DNA of 52,104 nt from Streptomyces sp. ISL-87. GTDB lineage: Bacteria; Actinomycetota; Actinomycetes; Streptomycetales; Streptomycetaceae. The stretch is from positions 48,353-100,456 of the forward strand of contig NZ_JAGGOY010000023.1 of assembly GCF_018614095.1 (NCBI RefSeq). The letters run 5' to 3'. The notes below the pieces were generated by a model. It had not been told where the DNA came from, did not search any database, and saw only the letters and a program-made list of their open reading frames with translations. Position numbers and translations under genes: made by a program. Below, piece after piece: positions 32,184 to 42,987 of this stretch (positions are counted from its first letter, which is position 1; the number at the start of each line of letters is the position of its first letter).

Positions 32184-32217
32184 AGGAGCCCGGCACCCAC
32201 GGAGGTGCCGGGCTCCT
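32184..32217. terminator. Second, probably bidirectional terminator
   Basis: A perfect 14-bp stem (AGGAGCCCGGCACC and its complement) with a 6-base loop. It lies between the convergent protease and repeat-protein genes and can serve both. Confidence 0.75.
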
Positions 32218-32257
32218 GTCTTCAGCAGGGTCCGCGGTCTTCAGGAAGGTCCGCGGA

Positions 32258-32905
32258 TCAGCCGATGGAGCGGAAGACGCGGCCGAGGAAGTCCTCGTCC
32301 TCGTCACCGCGGTCGTCCTGACGCCCCGGACGGCCACCCTCGTCGTCCTGACGCCCCGGACGGCCACCCTCGTCGTCCTGACGCCCCGGACGGCCACCCT
32401 CGTCGTCCTGACGCCCCGGACGACCGCCCTCGTCGTCCTGACGCCCCGGACGACCGCCCTCGTCGTCCTGGTCCCCGGGACGGCCACCCTCGTCGTCCTG
32501 ACGCCCCGGACGGCCACCCTCGTCGTCCTCGAACGGCTTGAAGAGCACGGAGGCGACCTCCACGTCCCTCGCCCGCTGGCCCGGCTCCAGCGTCCTCTCC
32601 GCCCGGCCGCCACAGCTGCGGTCGGAGTACAGCACCGCCAGGGACCTCGTCTCGTTCCTCACCTCGAAGGCGGGATCCTCCTCCGTGGTGCCCGTCAGCC
32701 GGTAGCAGGTGTCGTTGTCCGCCGGGCGGATCCGCGCGCTGCGCTCCTCGCCGTCATCGTCGAAGAACCGGTACTGCAGCTCGCCGAGGGTGCGGTGGCC
32801 ACGGCCGTCGCGGCCGTCGTGGTCGGTGGCCAGCGAGGGGCCGGCGGCGGGGAGGACGATCGCGAGGGCGCCGATGAGCGCGGCGGCGGTGGTGCGAAGA
32901 CGCAT
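32258..32905 (-). CDS. Secreted protein with seven acidic 10-residue repeats
   Basis: A 215-residue protein starting MRLRTTAAALIGALAIVLP, a standard Sec signal peptide. The mature N-terminal part (about 30-135) is compact and has two cysteines (NDTCYRL and RSCGGRAE), probably one disulphide; it recalls small secreted Streptomyces proteins of unknown function. Residues about 140-210 are seven almost identical copies of [EQ]DDEGGRPGR, ending in a short hydrophobic-basic tail (FLGRVFRSIG). The repeat is strongly charged and should be disordered, a possible calcium, polymer or surface-binding tail. No function can be assigned. The repeat count is likely to vary between strains because the DNA is nearly identical too. 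Confidence 0.75.
   Translation of the reverse strand: MRLRTTAAALIGALAIVLPAAGPSLATDHDGRDGRGHRTLGELQYRFFDDDGEERSARIRPADNDTCYRLTGTTEEDPAFEVRNETRSLAVLYSDRSCGGRAERTLEPGQRARDVEVASVLFKPFEDDEGGRPGRQDDEGGRPGDQDDEGGRPGRQDDEGGRPGRQDDEGGRPGRQDDEGGRPGRQDDEGGRPGRQDDRGDEDEDFLGRVFRSIG
32321..32530. repeat. Seven tandem 30-bp coding repeats
   Basis: The unit ACGCCCCGGACGGCCACCCT plus CGTCGTCCTG repeats seven times without spacers and encodes the 10-residue acidic unit on the minus strand. Most copies differ by at most a few bases, which indicates recent expansion by slippage or recombination. Confidence 0.92.
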
Positions 32906-33090
32906 GTGGGGAGTCCGTTTCTCGGGTTCCGCGGATACCGGGTCCGGTGGTGGCATCCGCGGGCAGCGTAGGAGCGGACGGCTCTGCAGAAACGGTTCGC
33001 CGTGCGCAGCGCGTTCGAAGGTTCACCCTCCCGGACCGGCCCGCTGAGCCCATACGGCAGTCCCCGGGCCGATGAGCCGCCGCACACCTG

Positions 33091-33120
33091 CGCCCCGGAC
33101 CCGCGCGGGGGTCCGGGGCG
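33091..33120 (-). terminator. Hairpin terminator of the MFS exporter gene
   Basis: A perfect 12-bp stem (CGCCCCGGACCC and its complement) with a 6-base loop, 19 bp beyond the stop at 33139. Confidence 0.75.
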
Positions 33121-33138
33121 TACGGGCGCCAAGGCGCG

Positions 33139-34638
33139 TCAGGCGGCGGCGCGTTCGGCGACCGGGGCGGCCGCCGGGACCGGGGCGGCCGCGGGGCGGA
33201 TCAGCAGGACCGCCAGCAGCGCCCCCAGCAGGCCCATCGCCCCGGAGACCACGAACGCCTCCCGCAGCCCGCTCGCGAAGGCCGCCTCCACCCAGGCCTT
33301 CGCCGCCGGGGCCGCGGCCAGCAGCTTCCCCGCCCCGCCGGAGGCCAGCGCCTCGGCCGTGCCGTGCGGCTGGCCGGAGCCGGCCAGTCCGTCCGCCAGC
33401 CCGGCGCGGAAGACGGCGCCGAGCACCGCGATGCCGAGGGCGATCCCCAGCTGCCGCGAGGTGTTCATGGCGCCGCCGGCCATGCCCGCCCGGGCCGGGG
33501 CCACGGCCCCCATCGCGGTGGCCGCCAGCGCCGGGATCCCCATGCCCGCGCCCATACCGGTCACCACCAGCCCCGGCACCAGGGCCGACCAGCCGTCGCC
33601 CGCGTCCAGCATCCAGGCCTGGAGCAGTGCGCCCGCCCCGACCAGCAGCAGGCCGCCGCCGATGGTCAGCCGCGCCGGGGCCCCGTGCAGCAGCCGCCCG
33701 GCCGCGGCGGAGACGGCGAAGGCGGCGAGGCTCAGCGGTACCAGCACCAGACCCGCGCCCACCGGGCTCATGCCCTCGACGGACTGAAGCCACAGGGAGA
33801 CGTACATCATGTAGGAGAACGCGGCGCCGGACAGCAGGAGTCCGCCGGCCATGACGGCCACGAAGGTCGGGCTGCGGAACAGCGAGAGGTCCAGCATCGG
33901 CTGGGAACTGCGCAGTTCGACCACGACGAACCCGGCGAAGGCGAGCACGCCGAGCCCGAGCAGCCCGAGGGTGGTGAGCGAGGTCCAGCCGTTCTCGCCG
34001 GCCCGGATCAGGGCGTACGTGACCACCCCGGCGCCCGCGGTGAAGGTGGCCATCCCGGGCAGGTCGAGGCCCTTGGCGTGCGGGTCGCGGGACTCGGCCA
34101 CCGCCTTGAGGGTGACGAACACGGCCAGGGCGCAGACCGGCAGGTTGGTGTAGAAGATCCAGCGCCAGCCGAAGCTCTCGGTGAGCAGCCCCCCGATGAC
34201 CGGCCCGGCCGCGGCGGCGGCGCCGTTGACCGCGCCCCAGACGCCGAAGGCGATGCCGCGCTCGCGGCCCTGGTAGGCCGAGCTGAGCAGGGCCATGGTG
34301 GTGGCGAACATCGCCGCGCCGCCTATGCCCTGGATCGCGCGGAAGGTGATCAGCGCGGCCGGCCCGTCGGCCAGGGCGCAGGCGAGCGAGGCGGCGGCGA
34401 AGACCGCGAGCCCGCCGAGGTAGACGCGGCGCCGGCCGATCCGGTCGGCGAGCGAGCCCGCGCCGAGCAGCAGCGCGGCCAGCGCCAGGGCGTAGATGTC
34501 CATCACCCACTGGAGCTCGGCGAATCCGGTGTGCATGTCGGCGGCCATGTCCGGGAGGGCGACGGTCACGATGGACACGTCGACCAGGAGCATGAAGGCC
34601 CCGAGGCACACCGCCGTCAACGGCAGCCACTTGCGCAT
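33139..34638 (-). CDS. DHA2-family MFS multidrug exporter
   Basis: A 499-residue carrier with about fourteen transmembrane helices, as in the EmrB/QacA branch. The motif A loop is GSLADRIGRRRVYLGG between helices 2 and 3, the early acidic residue lies in LLVDVSIVTVALP of helix 1, and the motif C region is GPVIGGLLTESFGWRWIF. It should export drugs or metabolites using the proton gradient. The ATG at 34638 is preferred over an upstream in-frame start because AGGAG lies 7 bases before it. The gene is divergent from an Lrp/AsnC regulator gene 152 bp away, the classic arrangement of an exporter with its own regulator. Confidence 0.9.
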   Translation of the reverse strand: MRKWLPLTAVCLGAFMLLVDVSIVTVALPDMAADMHTGFAELQWVMDIYALALAALLLGAGSLADRIGRRRVYLGGLAVFAAASLACALADGPAALITFRAIQGIGGAAMFATTMALLSSAYQGRERGIAFGVWGAVNGAAAAAGPVIGGLLTESFGWRWIFYTNLPVCALAVFVTLKAVAESRDPHAKGLDLPGMATFTAGAGVVTYALIRAGENGWTSLTTLGLLGLGVLAFAGFVVVELRSSQPMLDLSLFRSPTFVAVMAGGLLLSGAAFSYMMYVSLWLQSVEGMSPVGAGLVLVPLSLAAFAVSAAAGRLLHGAPARLTIGGGLLLVGAGALLQAWMLDAGDGWSALVPGLVVTGMGAGMGIPALAATAMGAVAPARAGMAGGAMNTSRQLGIALGIAVLGAVFRAGLADGLAGSGQPHGTAEALASGGAGKLLAAAPAAKAWVEAAFASGLREAFVVSGAMGLLGALLAVLLIRPAAAPVPAAAPVAERAAA

Positions 34639-34768
34639 GGGAACTCTCCTCGGGGTTCTCGGCGGGATGTCCGGGCGGGCTCTCCCCACGGAAGGGGTAC
34701 TCCCGAACGGCCTCAAGATCTCAGCGCGGGGCCCCGATTCCCCACCCAGCAGCCCCTCCCTGCCGGAA

Positions 34769-34799
34769 TTCCATTATCCGAGCCCCTGTCATGATGGAA
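34769..34799. promoter_or_regulatory. Inverted repeat in the exporter/Lrp intergenic region
   Basis: Arms TTCCAT and ATGGAA are separated by 19 bases, overlapping the start of the regulator gene. A candidate autoregulatory site only; the arms are short. Confidence 0.3.
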
Positions 34800-35828
34800 A
34801 CCATGCAGCAGTCCGTGAACAACCCCGTGGAGCTGGACGAGCTCGACCAGGCGCTGATCCAGGCCCTCATGGTCGACGGGCGGGCCTCCTTCAGCCGGCT
34901 CTCCGAGGTGCTGGAGGTCTCCGACCAGACGGTGGTTCGCCGCTACCGCCGGATGCGCTCGTCCGGCCTGGTCCGGGTGGTCGGACTGCCGCTGGGCCGC
35001 CGGGTCGGCCTGTACGAGTCCTGGCTGCGGGTGCAGTGCGCGCCCGACGCGGCGCTCAGGGTGGCCGAGGCGCTGGCCCGGCGCCCCGACATCGCCTGGG
35101 TGAAGCTCTGTTCCGGCGGCACCGAGATCCACTGCATGACCAAGACCCGAAGCACCCGGGACCGGGACGCCCTGCTGCTGGACAAGCTGCCGCGCACCCG
35201 CCGGGTCACCGGGGTCACCGCCCACACCATCCTGCGGACCTTCATCGGCGGCGCCGTGCCGTGGTTCGGCATGGGGGTGCTGCGCCCGGACCAGGTGGCG
35301 GCCCTGGAACGGCCGCCCGTGCCGGCCGCCGAGCCGCACCAGGGCCGGTACACCCTGGACGAGACCGAGCTCGCGCTGCTCGCCGTACTGGGGCGGGACG
35401 GGCGGGCCGGGTACGGGGAACTGGCCCGCGCCTCGGGCCTGTCGGAGTCCACGGCCCGGCGGCGGGTGGAGCGGCTGCGGGAGGTGGGGGCGATGTACAT
35501 CGACGTGGAGCTCGTACCCCGCACGCTCGGGTACGAGGCCGAGTCGACGCTGATGCTGACGGTGTCTCCGGCCAGCCTGGCGGAGGCGGGCGCCGCGCTC
35601 GGCAGTCATCCCGAGGTGCCGTTCGCGGCCGCGGTGACCGGGACGTCCAATCTCCTCGCCGTGGTGGTGTGCCGGGACACGGACGCGCTGTACACGTACA
35701 TGACCGAGCGGATCGGCGCGGTGCCCGGGATTCAGCAGGTGGAGGTGATCCCGACCCTGCGGACCATCAAGCGGGCCGGGATGCTGGTCGAGGACGGGCG
35801 GCTGGTGGACCTGCCGCCCGCCCCCTGA
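34791..35828 (+). CDS. Lrp/AsnC-family regulator with duplicated domains
   Basis: A 345-residue regulator, about twice the usual Lrp/AsnC length. The first AsnC-type HTH is LDELDQALIQALMVDGRASF and onward (about 14-60), followed by a divergent ligand-binding half. The second HTH is LDETELALLAVLGRDGRAGY onward (about 190-235), followed by a RAM-like alpha/beta domain (TLMLTVSPASLAEAGAAL to VEVIPTLRTIKRAG). Fused double-domain Lrp proteins are common in Streptomyces. Three in-frame ATGs (34791, 34794, 34803) are possible starts. It probably controls the divergent DHA2 exporter gene in response to an amino acid or related metabolite. Confidence 0.88.
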   Translation: MMETMQQSVNNPVELDELDQALIQALMVDGRASFSRLSEVLEVSDQTVVRRYRRMRSSGLVRVVGLPLGRRVGLYESWLRVQCAPDAALRVAEALARRPDIAWVKLCSGGTEIHCMTKTRSTRDRDALLLDKLPRTRRVTGVTAHTILRTFIGGAVPWFGMGVLRPDQVAALERPPVPAAEPHQGRYTLDETELALLAVLGRDGRAGYGELARASGLSESTARRRVERLREVGAMYIDVELVPRTLGYEAESTLMLTVSPASLAEAGAALGSHPEVPFAAAVTGTSNLLAVVVCRDTDALYTYMTERIGAVPGIQQVEVIPTLRTIKRAGMLVEDGRLVDLPPAP

Positions 35829-35865
35829 GCCCCGGCCCCCTAGGCCTCAGCTCCCCGAGCCCCCG

Positions 35866-38502
35866 TCACCTGAGCAGGACACCCCCTCCCGCCTCCGTGT
35901 CCGACGGGCCCGCGACGAGCCCCAGTTCGGCCGGTGTCGCCAGCAGCGGGTGCGCCGGCAGGATCCGCACGGTGTATCCGAACGGCCCCGTCCGGTCGAG
36001 GGCGAGCGGGCCCTCGTACACCCAGCGCCCCTCCAGGTCCGGCCCCGCGGCCGGCTTGAGCGGGAAGGGCCGCCCGTCCCGGATCACGTCGTGCGCGTCC
36101 ACCCGCCCGGCGACGGCCTGCACCTCCACGTCCTCCGGCGCCAGCGCGTCCAGCGCCACGTGCACCCGCAGGGTGAGGGTCGCCCCCAGCTCGGCGGTGC
36201 CGCCCACGGGAGCCGCGGCCAGCGCCTCCACGTGCTCGACGGTGACCCGTGGCCAGGCCGCCCGGACCCGGCCCTTCCACCAGGCCAGGTCCCGCGCCGC
36301 GTGCGGGGTCAGTGCCCGGTGTGCGAGTGCGGCCGGGGTGTAGAGCCGCTCCACGTACTCCCGGACCATCCGCCCCGCGAGCACCTTCGGCCCCAGTGAC
36401 ACCAGGGTGCGCCGGACCATCTCGATCCACCGCACCGGCAGTCCGGTGCGCCCGGCCCGGTCGTAGAACCGCGGCGCGACCCGGCTTTCGATCAACTCGT
36501 AGAGGGCATTCGCCTCCAGGTCGTCGCGCCGGTCCTCGTCCGTCCCGATCCCGTCGGCCGTGGGAATGGCCCAGCCGAAGTCGGGCTCGAACCACTCGTC
36601 CCACCAGCCGTCCAGCACGGACAGGTTCAGGCAGCCGTTGAGGGCCGCCTTCATCCCGCTGGTGCCGCAGGCCTCCAGCGGCCGGAGGGGGTTGTTCAGC
36701 CAGACGTCGCAGCCCGGGTACAGCTTCTGCGCCATGCCCATGCCGTAGTCGGGCAGGAACACGATCCGGTGCCGCACCCGCGGGTCGTCCGCGAACCGCA
36801 CCAGCTCCTGGACGAGGCGCTTGCCGCCGTCGTCCGCCGGGTGTGCCTTGCCCGCGACCACGATCTGCACCGGCCGGTCCGGGTCCAGCAGCAGCCTGCG
36901 CAGCCGCTCGGGATCCCGCAGCATCAGCGTGAGCCGCTTGTACGACGGCACCCGCCGGGCGAACCCGATGGTCAGCACGTCCGGATCCAGGACGGAGTCC
37001 ACCCAGCCGAGTTCGGCCGATACGGCCCCGCGCTGCTGCCAGGAGACGCGCAGCCGGTCCCGTACCTCCTGCACCAGCTGCTCCCTGAGCACCCGCCGGA
37101 GATCCCAGACGTCCTGGTCGGGGATGTCCGCGACGGCGTCCCAGCGCTGGGACCCGCCGACGGAGAGGGCGTCCTCGGTCCGCCCGGCCCCGATCTGCCG
37201 CACCCCGAGCCGGACCACCTCAGGGGCCACCCAGGTCGGCGCGTGCACCCCGTTGGTCACCGAGGTGATGGGTACGTCGCCCGGGTCGAACCCGGGCCAC
37301 AGCCCGGCGAACATCCCCCGGCTGACCGCCCCGTGCAGGGTGGACACCCCGTTGGCGCGCTGGGCGAGGCGCAGCCCCATGACGGCCATGTTGAACACGC
37401 CGGGGTCGCCGCCCGGGTAGGACTCCGCACCCAGCTCCAGGATCCGGTCGACCGGGACCCCGGCGAGCTCGCCGCCCTCCCCGAAGTGCCGGGCGACCAG
37501 GGCCCGCTCGAAGCGGTCGATCCCGGCGGGCACCGGGGTGTGCGTGGTGAACACGGTCCCGGCGCGCACCGCCTCGACGGCGGCGTCGAACCCGAGGCCC
37601 TGCTCCCCTTCCAGTTCCCTTATGCGCTCCAGCCCCAGGAACCCGGCGTGTCCCTCGTTGGTGTGGAACACCTCGGGGTCGGGATGCCCGGTGAGGCGGC
37701 AGAACGTACGGACCGCGCGCACGCCTCCGATGCCGAGCAGCATCTCCTGGAGCAGCCGGTGGTCGCTGCCGCCGCCGTAGAGCCGGTCGGTCACCTCGCG
37801 GGCGGGGGCGTCGTTGTCCTCGACGTCGGAGTCGAGGAGCAGCAGGGGAACCCGGCCGACGCGGGCTTGCCAGATGTGCGCGTGCAACGCCCGCCCGCCG
37901 GGCAGGCTCAGGGACACCCGGGCCGGAGTCCCCTCGGCCTCCCGCACCAGCGTGAGGGGCAGCTCGTTCGGATCGAGGACGGGATAGTGCTCCTGCTGCC
38001 ACCCGTCGCGGGAGAGTGACTGGCGGAAGTATCCGTGCCGGTACAGCAGCCCCACGCCGACGAGCGGGACGCCGAGGTCGCTGGCGGCCTTGAGGTGGTC
38101 CCCGGCGAGGATCCCGAGCCCGCCGGAGTACTGGGGCAGGGCGGCGGTGATACCGAACTCGGGGGAGAAATAGGCGATCCCGGCGGGGAGTTCCCCGACG
38201 TTTTCCTGGCTCTGGTACCACCTCCCGCCGTTGACGTAGTCATCGAGGTCGGCGACGGCGACGGCGAGCCGCCGCAGGAAGCGCCGGTCGCCGGCCAGCT
38301 CGGCCAGACGGGCGGCGGAGACCGTGCCGAGCAGCCGGACGGGATCGCCTGCGGCGGCCTGCCAGCCCTCGGGGTCGACGGATTGAAAGAGTTCACGGGT
38401 TTCCGCATGCCAAGACCAGCGCAGATTGCGCGCGAGCTCAGCGAGCGGCATCAGAGGTTCCGGGAGGACGGGGCGCACGGTGAATCGACGGATAGCCTTC
38501 AC
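35866..38502 (-). CDS. glgP: Alpha-glucan (glycogen) phosphorylase
   Basis: An 878-residue GT35 enzyme of the actinobacterial/archaeal type with an extra N-terminal domain (DUF3417-like, VKAIRRFTVRPVLPEPL). The GTG at 38502 is chosen over the upstream in-frame ATG because GGTGGAG lies 3 bases before it and the conserved family N-terminus begins there. Substrate and cofactor residues are visible: YSGGLGILAGDHLK, HTNEGHAGFLGLERI, and the PLP-binding lysine K618 in GTSGMKAALNG. It releases glucose-1-phosphate from alpha-1,4-glucans. It is divergent from the glgE operon across a 614-bp spacer, as in the glgE cluster of other streptomycetes, so degradation and synthesis are genetically adjacent. 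Confidence 0.95.
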   Translation of the reverse strand: MKAIRRFTVRPVLPEPLMPLAELARNLRWSWHAETRELFQSVDPEGWQAAAGDPVRLLGTVSAARLAELAGDRRFLRRLAVAVADLDDYVNGGRWYQSQENVGELPAGIAYFSPEFGITAALPQYSGGLGILAGDHLKAASDLGVPLVGVGLLYRHGYFRQSLSRDGWQQEHYPVLDPNELPLTLVREAEGTPARVSLSLPGGRALHAHIWQARVGRVPLLLLDSDVEDNDAPAREVTDRLYGGGSDHRLLQEMLLGIGGVRAVRTFCRLTGHPDPEVFHTNEGHAGFLGLERIRELEGEQGLGFDAAVEAVRAGTVFTTHTPVPAGIDRFERALVARHFGEGGELAGVPVDRILELGAESYPGGDPGVFNMAVMGLRLAQRANGVSTLHGAVSRGMFAGLWPGFDPGDVPITSVTNGVHAPTWVAPEVVRLGVRQIGAGRTEDALSVGGSQRWDAVADIPDQDVWDLRRVLREQLVQEVRDRLRVSWQQRGAVSAELGWVDSVLDPDVLTIGFARRVPSYKRLTLMLRDPERLRRLLLDPDRPVQIVVAGKAHPADDGGKRLVQELVRFADDPRVRHRIVFLPDYGMGMAQKLYPGCDVWLNNPLRPLEACGTSGMKAALNGCLNLSVLDGWWDEWFEPDFGWAIPTADGIGTDEDRRDDLEANALYELIESRVAPRFYDRAGRTGLPVRWIEMVRRTLVSLGPKVLAGRMVREYVERLYTPAALAHRALTPHAARDLAWWKGRVRAAWPRVTVEHVEALAAAPVGGTAELGATLTLRVHVALDALAPEDVEVQAVAGRVDAHDVIRDGRPFPLKPAAGPDLEGRWVYEGPLALDRTGPFGYTVRILPAHPLLATPAELGLVAGPSDTEAGGGVLLR

Positions 38503-39116
38503 GGGCTCCACCTTCGCAGGGGATGACACAGCGGGGCGGGCGCACCACGCTGTGCGCCGCGCATCGACCCCCGGAAGGCTAGCCGCGCGGCCACTCCCGG
38601 ACCATGCCGCCTCCCTTCTCGCCCGCGTTCCGCCGGCCTTCCGCCCGCCTTCCGCCCGCGCGCGTCAACTTGCGTCTGTCCGGACAACTCCGCCGTTCCT
38701 ACGTACTGAAAAAGCCGCGCCGAGGGGGCGGGAGTGGCACGTGGGACGGGGGGTGTCGTCGTACACATCGGGTAGTCGTTCCCGACTTGACGGAGCCTCT
38801 GCGGATGTCGAGCCCGGCCTTGGTATTGCCCGTGTTCACTACGTACGAGTAGTTAACCAAGGACCCGGATTGGGCGGGACGAGAGTGGGAAGGGCTCCCC
38901 GGGTACGCGCACGGCACACCCTCCCCGGAGACCATCCGGGGGACCCCGCCAACCTCTCCCGCCACCCGAGTGAACGCGGACAGGAGCGGCCATGCCCGCA
39001 GCCCAGCCGTCTCCCGAGCGGCTAGAAACAGAGCGAACAGAGCGTGCACTACCAGCCCATACTGCGGCTGGCCTGTTGTCACCGAGCCCTGCGAACTGCC
39101 CCCAGGTGAGCCCATC
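38503..39116. other. Long divergent spacer of glgP and glgE
   Basis: No supportable gene in 614 bp. It contains a possible promoter for glgE (38826-38855) overlapping an inverted repeat. The roughly 260 bp from that promoter to the glgE start would be a long untranslated leader. No known riboswitch fold was recognised. Confidence 0.55.
38826..38855 (+). promoter_or_regulatory. Putative glgE-operon promoter with inverted repeat
   Basis: TTGCCC (38826-38831) is followed after 18 bases by TAGTTA (38850-38855), a plausible sigma-70-type pair. The inverted repeat ACTAC-N6-GTAGT (38838-38853) covers the spacer and the -10, where a repressor would act. Confidence 0.35.
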
Positions 39117-41107
39117 ATGATCGGTCGCATTCCCGTGCTGGACGTCCGCCCCGCCGTCGACTGCGGCGCCAGACCCGCCAAGGCGGTCGTGGACGAGGTC
39201 TTCGAGATCTCGGCCACCGTGTTCCGCGAGGGTCATGACGCCGTATCCGCGCACGTCGTCCTCCGAGACCCCACCGGGCGGCTGCGGCCTCCCGTGCCCA
39301 TGCACGAGCTCGCCCCCGGCACCGACCGGTGGGGGGCCCGGGTGTCCGCCGAGGTCGAGGGGAGGTGGACGTACACCGTCGAGGCGTGGAGCGACCAGGT
39401 GGCCACCTGGCGGGCCCACGCTGCGATCAAGATCCCGGCAGGCATCGACATCGGGCTGACCCTCATGGAAGGCGCCGAGCTGTACGCACGGGCCGGCTCC
39501 AAGATTCCCAAGAAGGACGGGCGGGCGTTCGTACTCGCCGCCGCCGAGGCCATGCGCGACGAGGACCGGGAGGTCGCCGTGCGGTACGCGGCCGCCCTCT
39601 CGCCCCAGGTGGACGCGGCGCTCGCGAAGCGCCCGTACCGGGAGCTGGTCACCGCCTCCAAGGCGCTGCCGCTGATCGTCGAGCGCAAGCGGGCCCTCTT
39701 CGGCTCCTGGTACGAGCTCTTCCCCCGCTCCGAGGGAGCGGTGGTGGAGCCCGGCGCGGCGCCCGTCAGCGGCACCTTCCGGACCGCCGCCGAGCGGCTG
39801 CCCGCGGTCGCCGCCATGGGCTTCGACGTGGTGTACCTGCCGCCCATCCACCCCATCGGGAGCACCTACCGCAAGGGTCCGAACAACACCCTGTCGGCGG
39901 GCAGTTGGGATCCGGGTGTGCCCTGGGCCATCGGCTCCACCGAGGGCGGGCACGACGCCGTCCACCCCGACCTCGGCACCCTCGACGACTTCGACGCCTT
40001 CGTCGCGCGGGCCCGCGAGCTCCGGATGGAGGTCGCCCTCGACTTCGCCCTCCAGTGCTCCCCCGACCACCCCTGGGTGGAGAAGCACCCGGAGTGGTTC
40101 CGCCGCCGCGCCGACGGGACGATCGCGTACGCCGAGAACCCGCCGAAGAAGTACCAGGACATCTACCCGATCCACTTCGACACCGACATGGCCGGGCTCG
40201 TCGAGGAGACGGTACGGATCCTGCGGCACTGGATGGACCACGGCGTCCGTATCTTCCGGGTGGACAACCCGCACACCAAGCCGGTCGTCTTCTGGCAGAA
40301 GGTGATCGCGGACATCAACAAGTCCGACCCCGATGTGATCTTCCTGGCGGAGGCCTTCACCCGCCCCGCCATGATGCGCGCGCTCGCCGCCGTCGGCTTC
40401 CAGCAGTCGTACACGTACTTCACCTGGCGCAACACCAAGGCGGAGCTCACCGAGTACCTGACCGAGCTCGCCGACACCCGGTCGGCCTCCGTCATGCGGC
40501 CGAATTTCTTCGTCAATACGCCCGACATCCTCCACGAATACCTTCAGCGGGGCGGCCGCCCGGCCTTCGAAGTGCGGGCCGTGCTCGCCGCCACCCTCTC
40601 CCCCGCCTGGGGTGTCTACGCCGGCTACGAGCTCTGCGAGAACGAGCCGGTCAAGGAGGGCAGCGAGGAGTACCTGAACTCCGAGAAGTACGAGTTCCGG
40701 CCACGCGACTGGGCCGCCGCGGACCGCGAGGGCCGCACCATCGCCCCGCTGATCACCGTCCTGAACCGGCTGCGCCGGCGCAACCCGGCGCTCCAGCAGC
40801 TGCGCGACATCCATTTCCACACGACCGACAACGACCAGGTGATCGCCTATTCGAAGCACGCCGGAGCCAATTCCGTACTGGTGGTCGTCAACCTCGATCC
40901 GCACCACACCCAGGAGGCGACGGTCTCGTTGGACATGCCGGTACTCGGCCTCGACTGGCACGGGTCCCTCGCGGTGCGCGACGAGCTCACCGGCGAGACC
41001 TATCACTGGGGCAGGGCCAACTACGTGCGCCTAGAGCCGGGCCGCACGCCCGCGCACGTACTGGCGGCTCTGCGACCGTCCCCGCCCACCGGAGGGTCAC
41101 CCACCAC

Positions 41108-41111
<4 letters not shown>
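39117..41111 (+). CDS. glgE: Alpha-1,4-glucan:maltose-1-phosphate maltosyltransferase
   Basis: A 664-residue GH13_3 enzyme. The N-terminal domain ([20 protein letters not shown]) and the helical insertion ([16 protein letters not shown]) are typical of GlgE. The nucleophile is D383 in [11 protein letters not shown] and the acid/base E412 in [13 protein letters not shown], the same 29-residue spacing as in S. coelicolor GlgE. It extends linear alpha-1,4-glucans by maltosyl units from maltose-1-phosphate in the cytoplasm. The ATG at 39117 has AGGTGAG 6 bases upstream. It leads the operon, and its stop overlaps the treS start by 4 bp (ATGA at 41108-41111), which gives coupled translation with the enzyme that makes maltose from trehalose. 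Confidence 0.96.
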
Positions 41112-42802
<1,691 letters not shown>

Positions 42803-42987
42803 CACACCGCACCGGCGCGTCGTTTCGATGGCAGTACGGCGGTACGGGGCGGGCGCGCGAATGGGTCAATCGCCCGCCCCGGTACGGATCACCCCTGACC
42901 CGACACCCATCCATGACCGGACAGCAACCATCGCCATCCGGGACACTCTGCGCATTCTGTGACGGCCCGGGGAAAGGACGCGACGCC

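Noticed and set aside
29975..32200. Minus-strand frame opposite the M4 protease gene
   Set aside because: The protease motifs on the plus strand are unmistakable and the antisense product is compositionally biased.
32321..32530. CRISPR-like regularly repeated array
   Set aside because: Units are contiguous 30-mers without unique spacers and are in frame within a secreted protein gene.
38853..41006. Minus-strand frame opposite glgE
   Set aside because: Antisense shadow of glgE; no family features.
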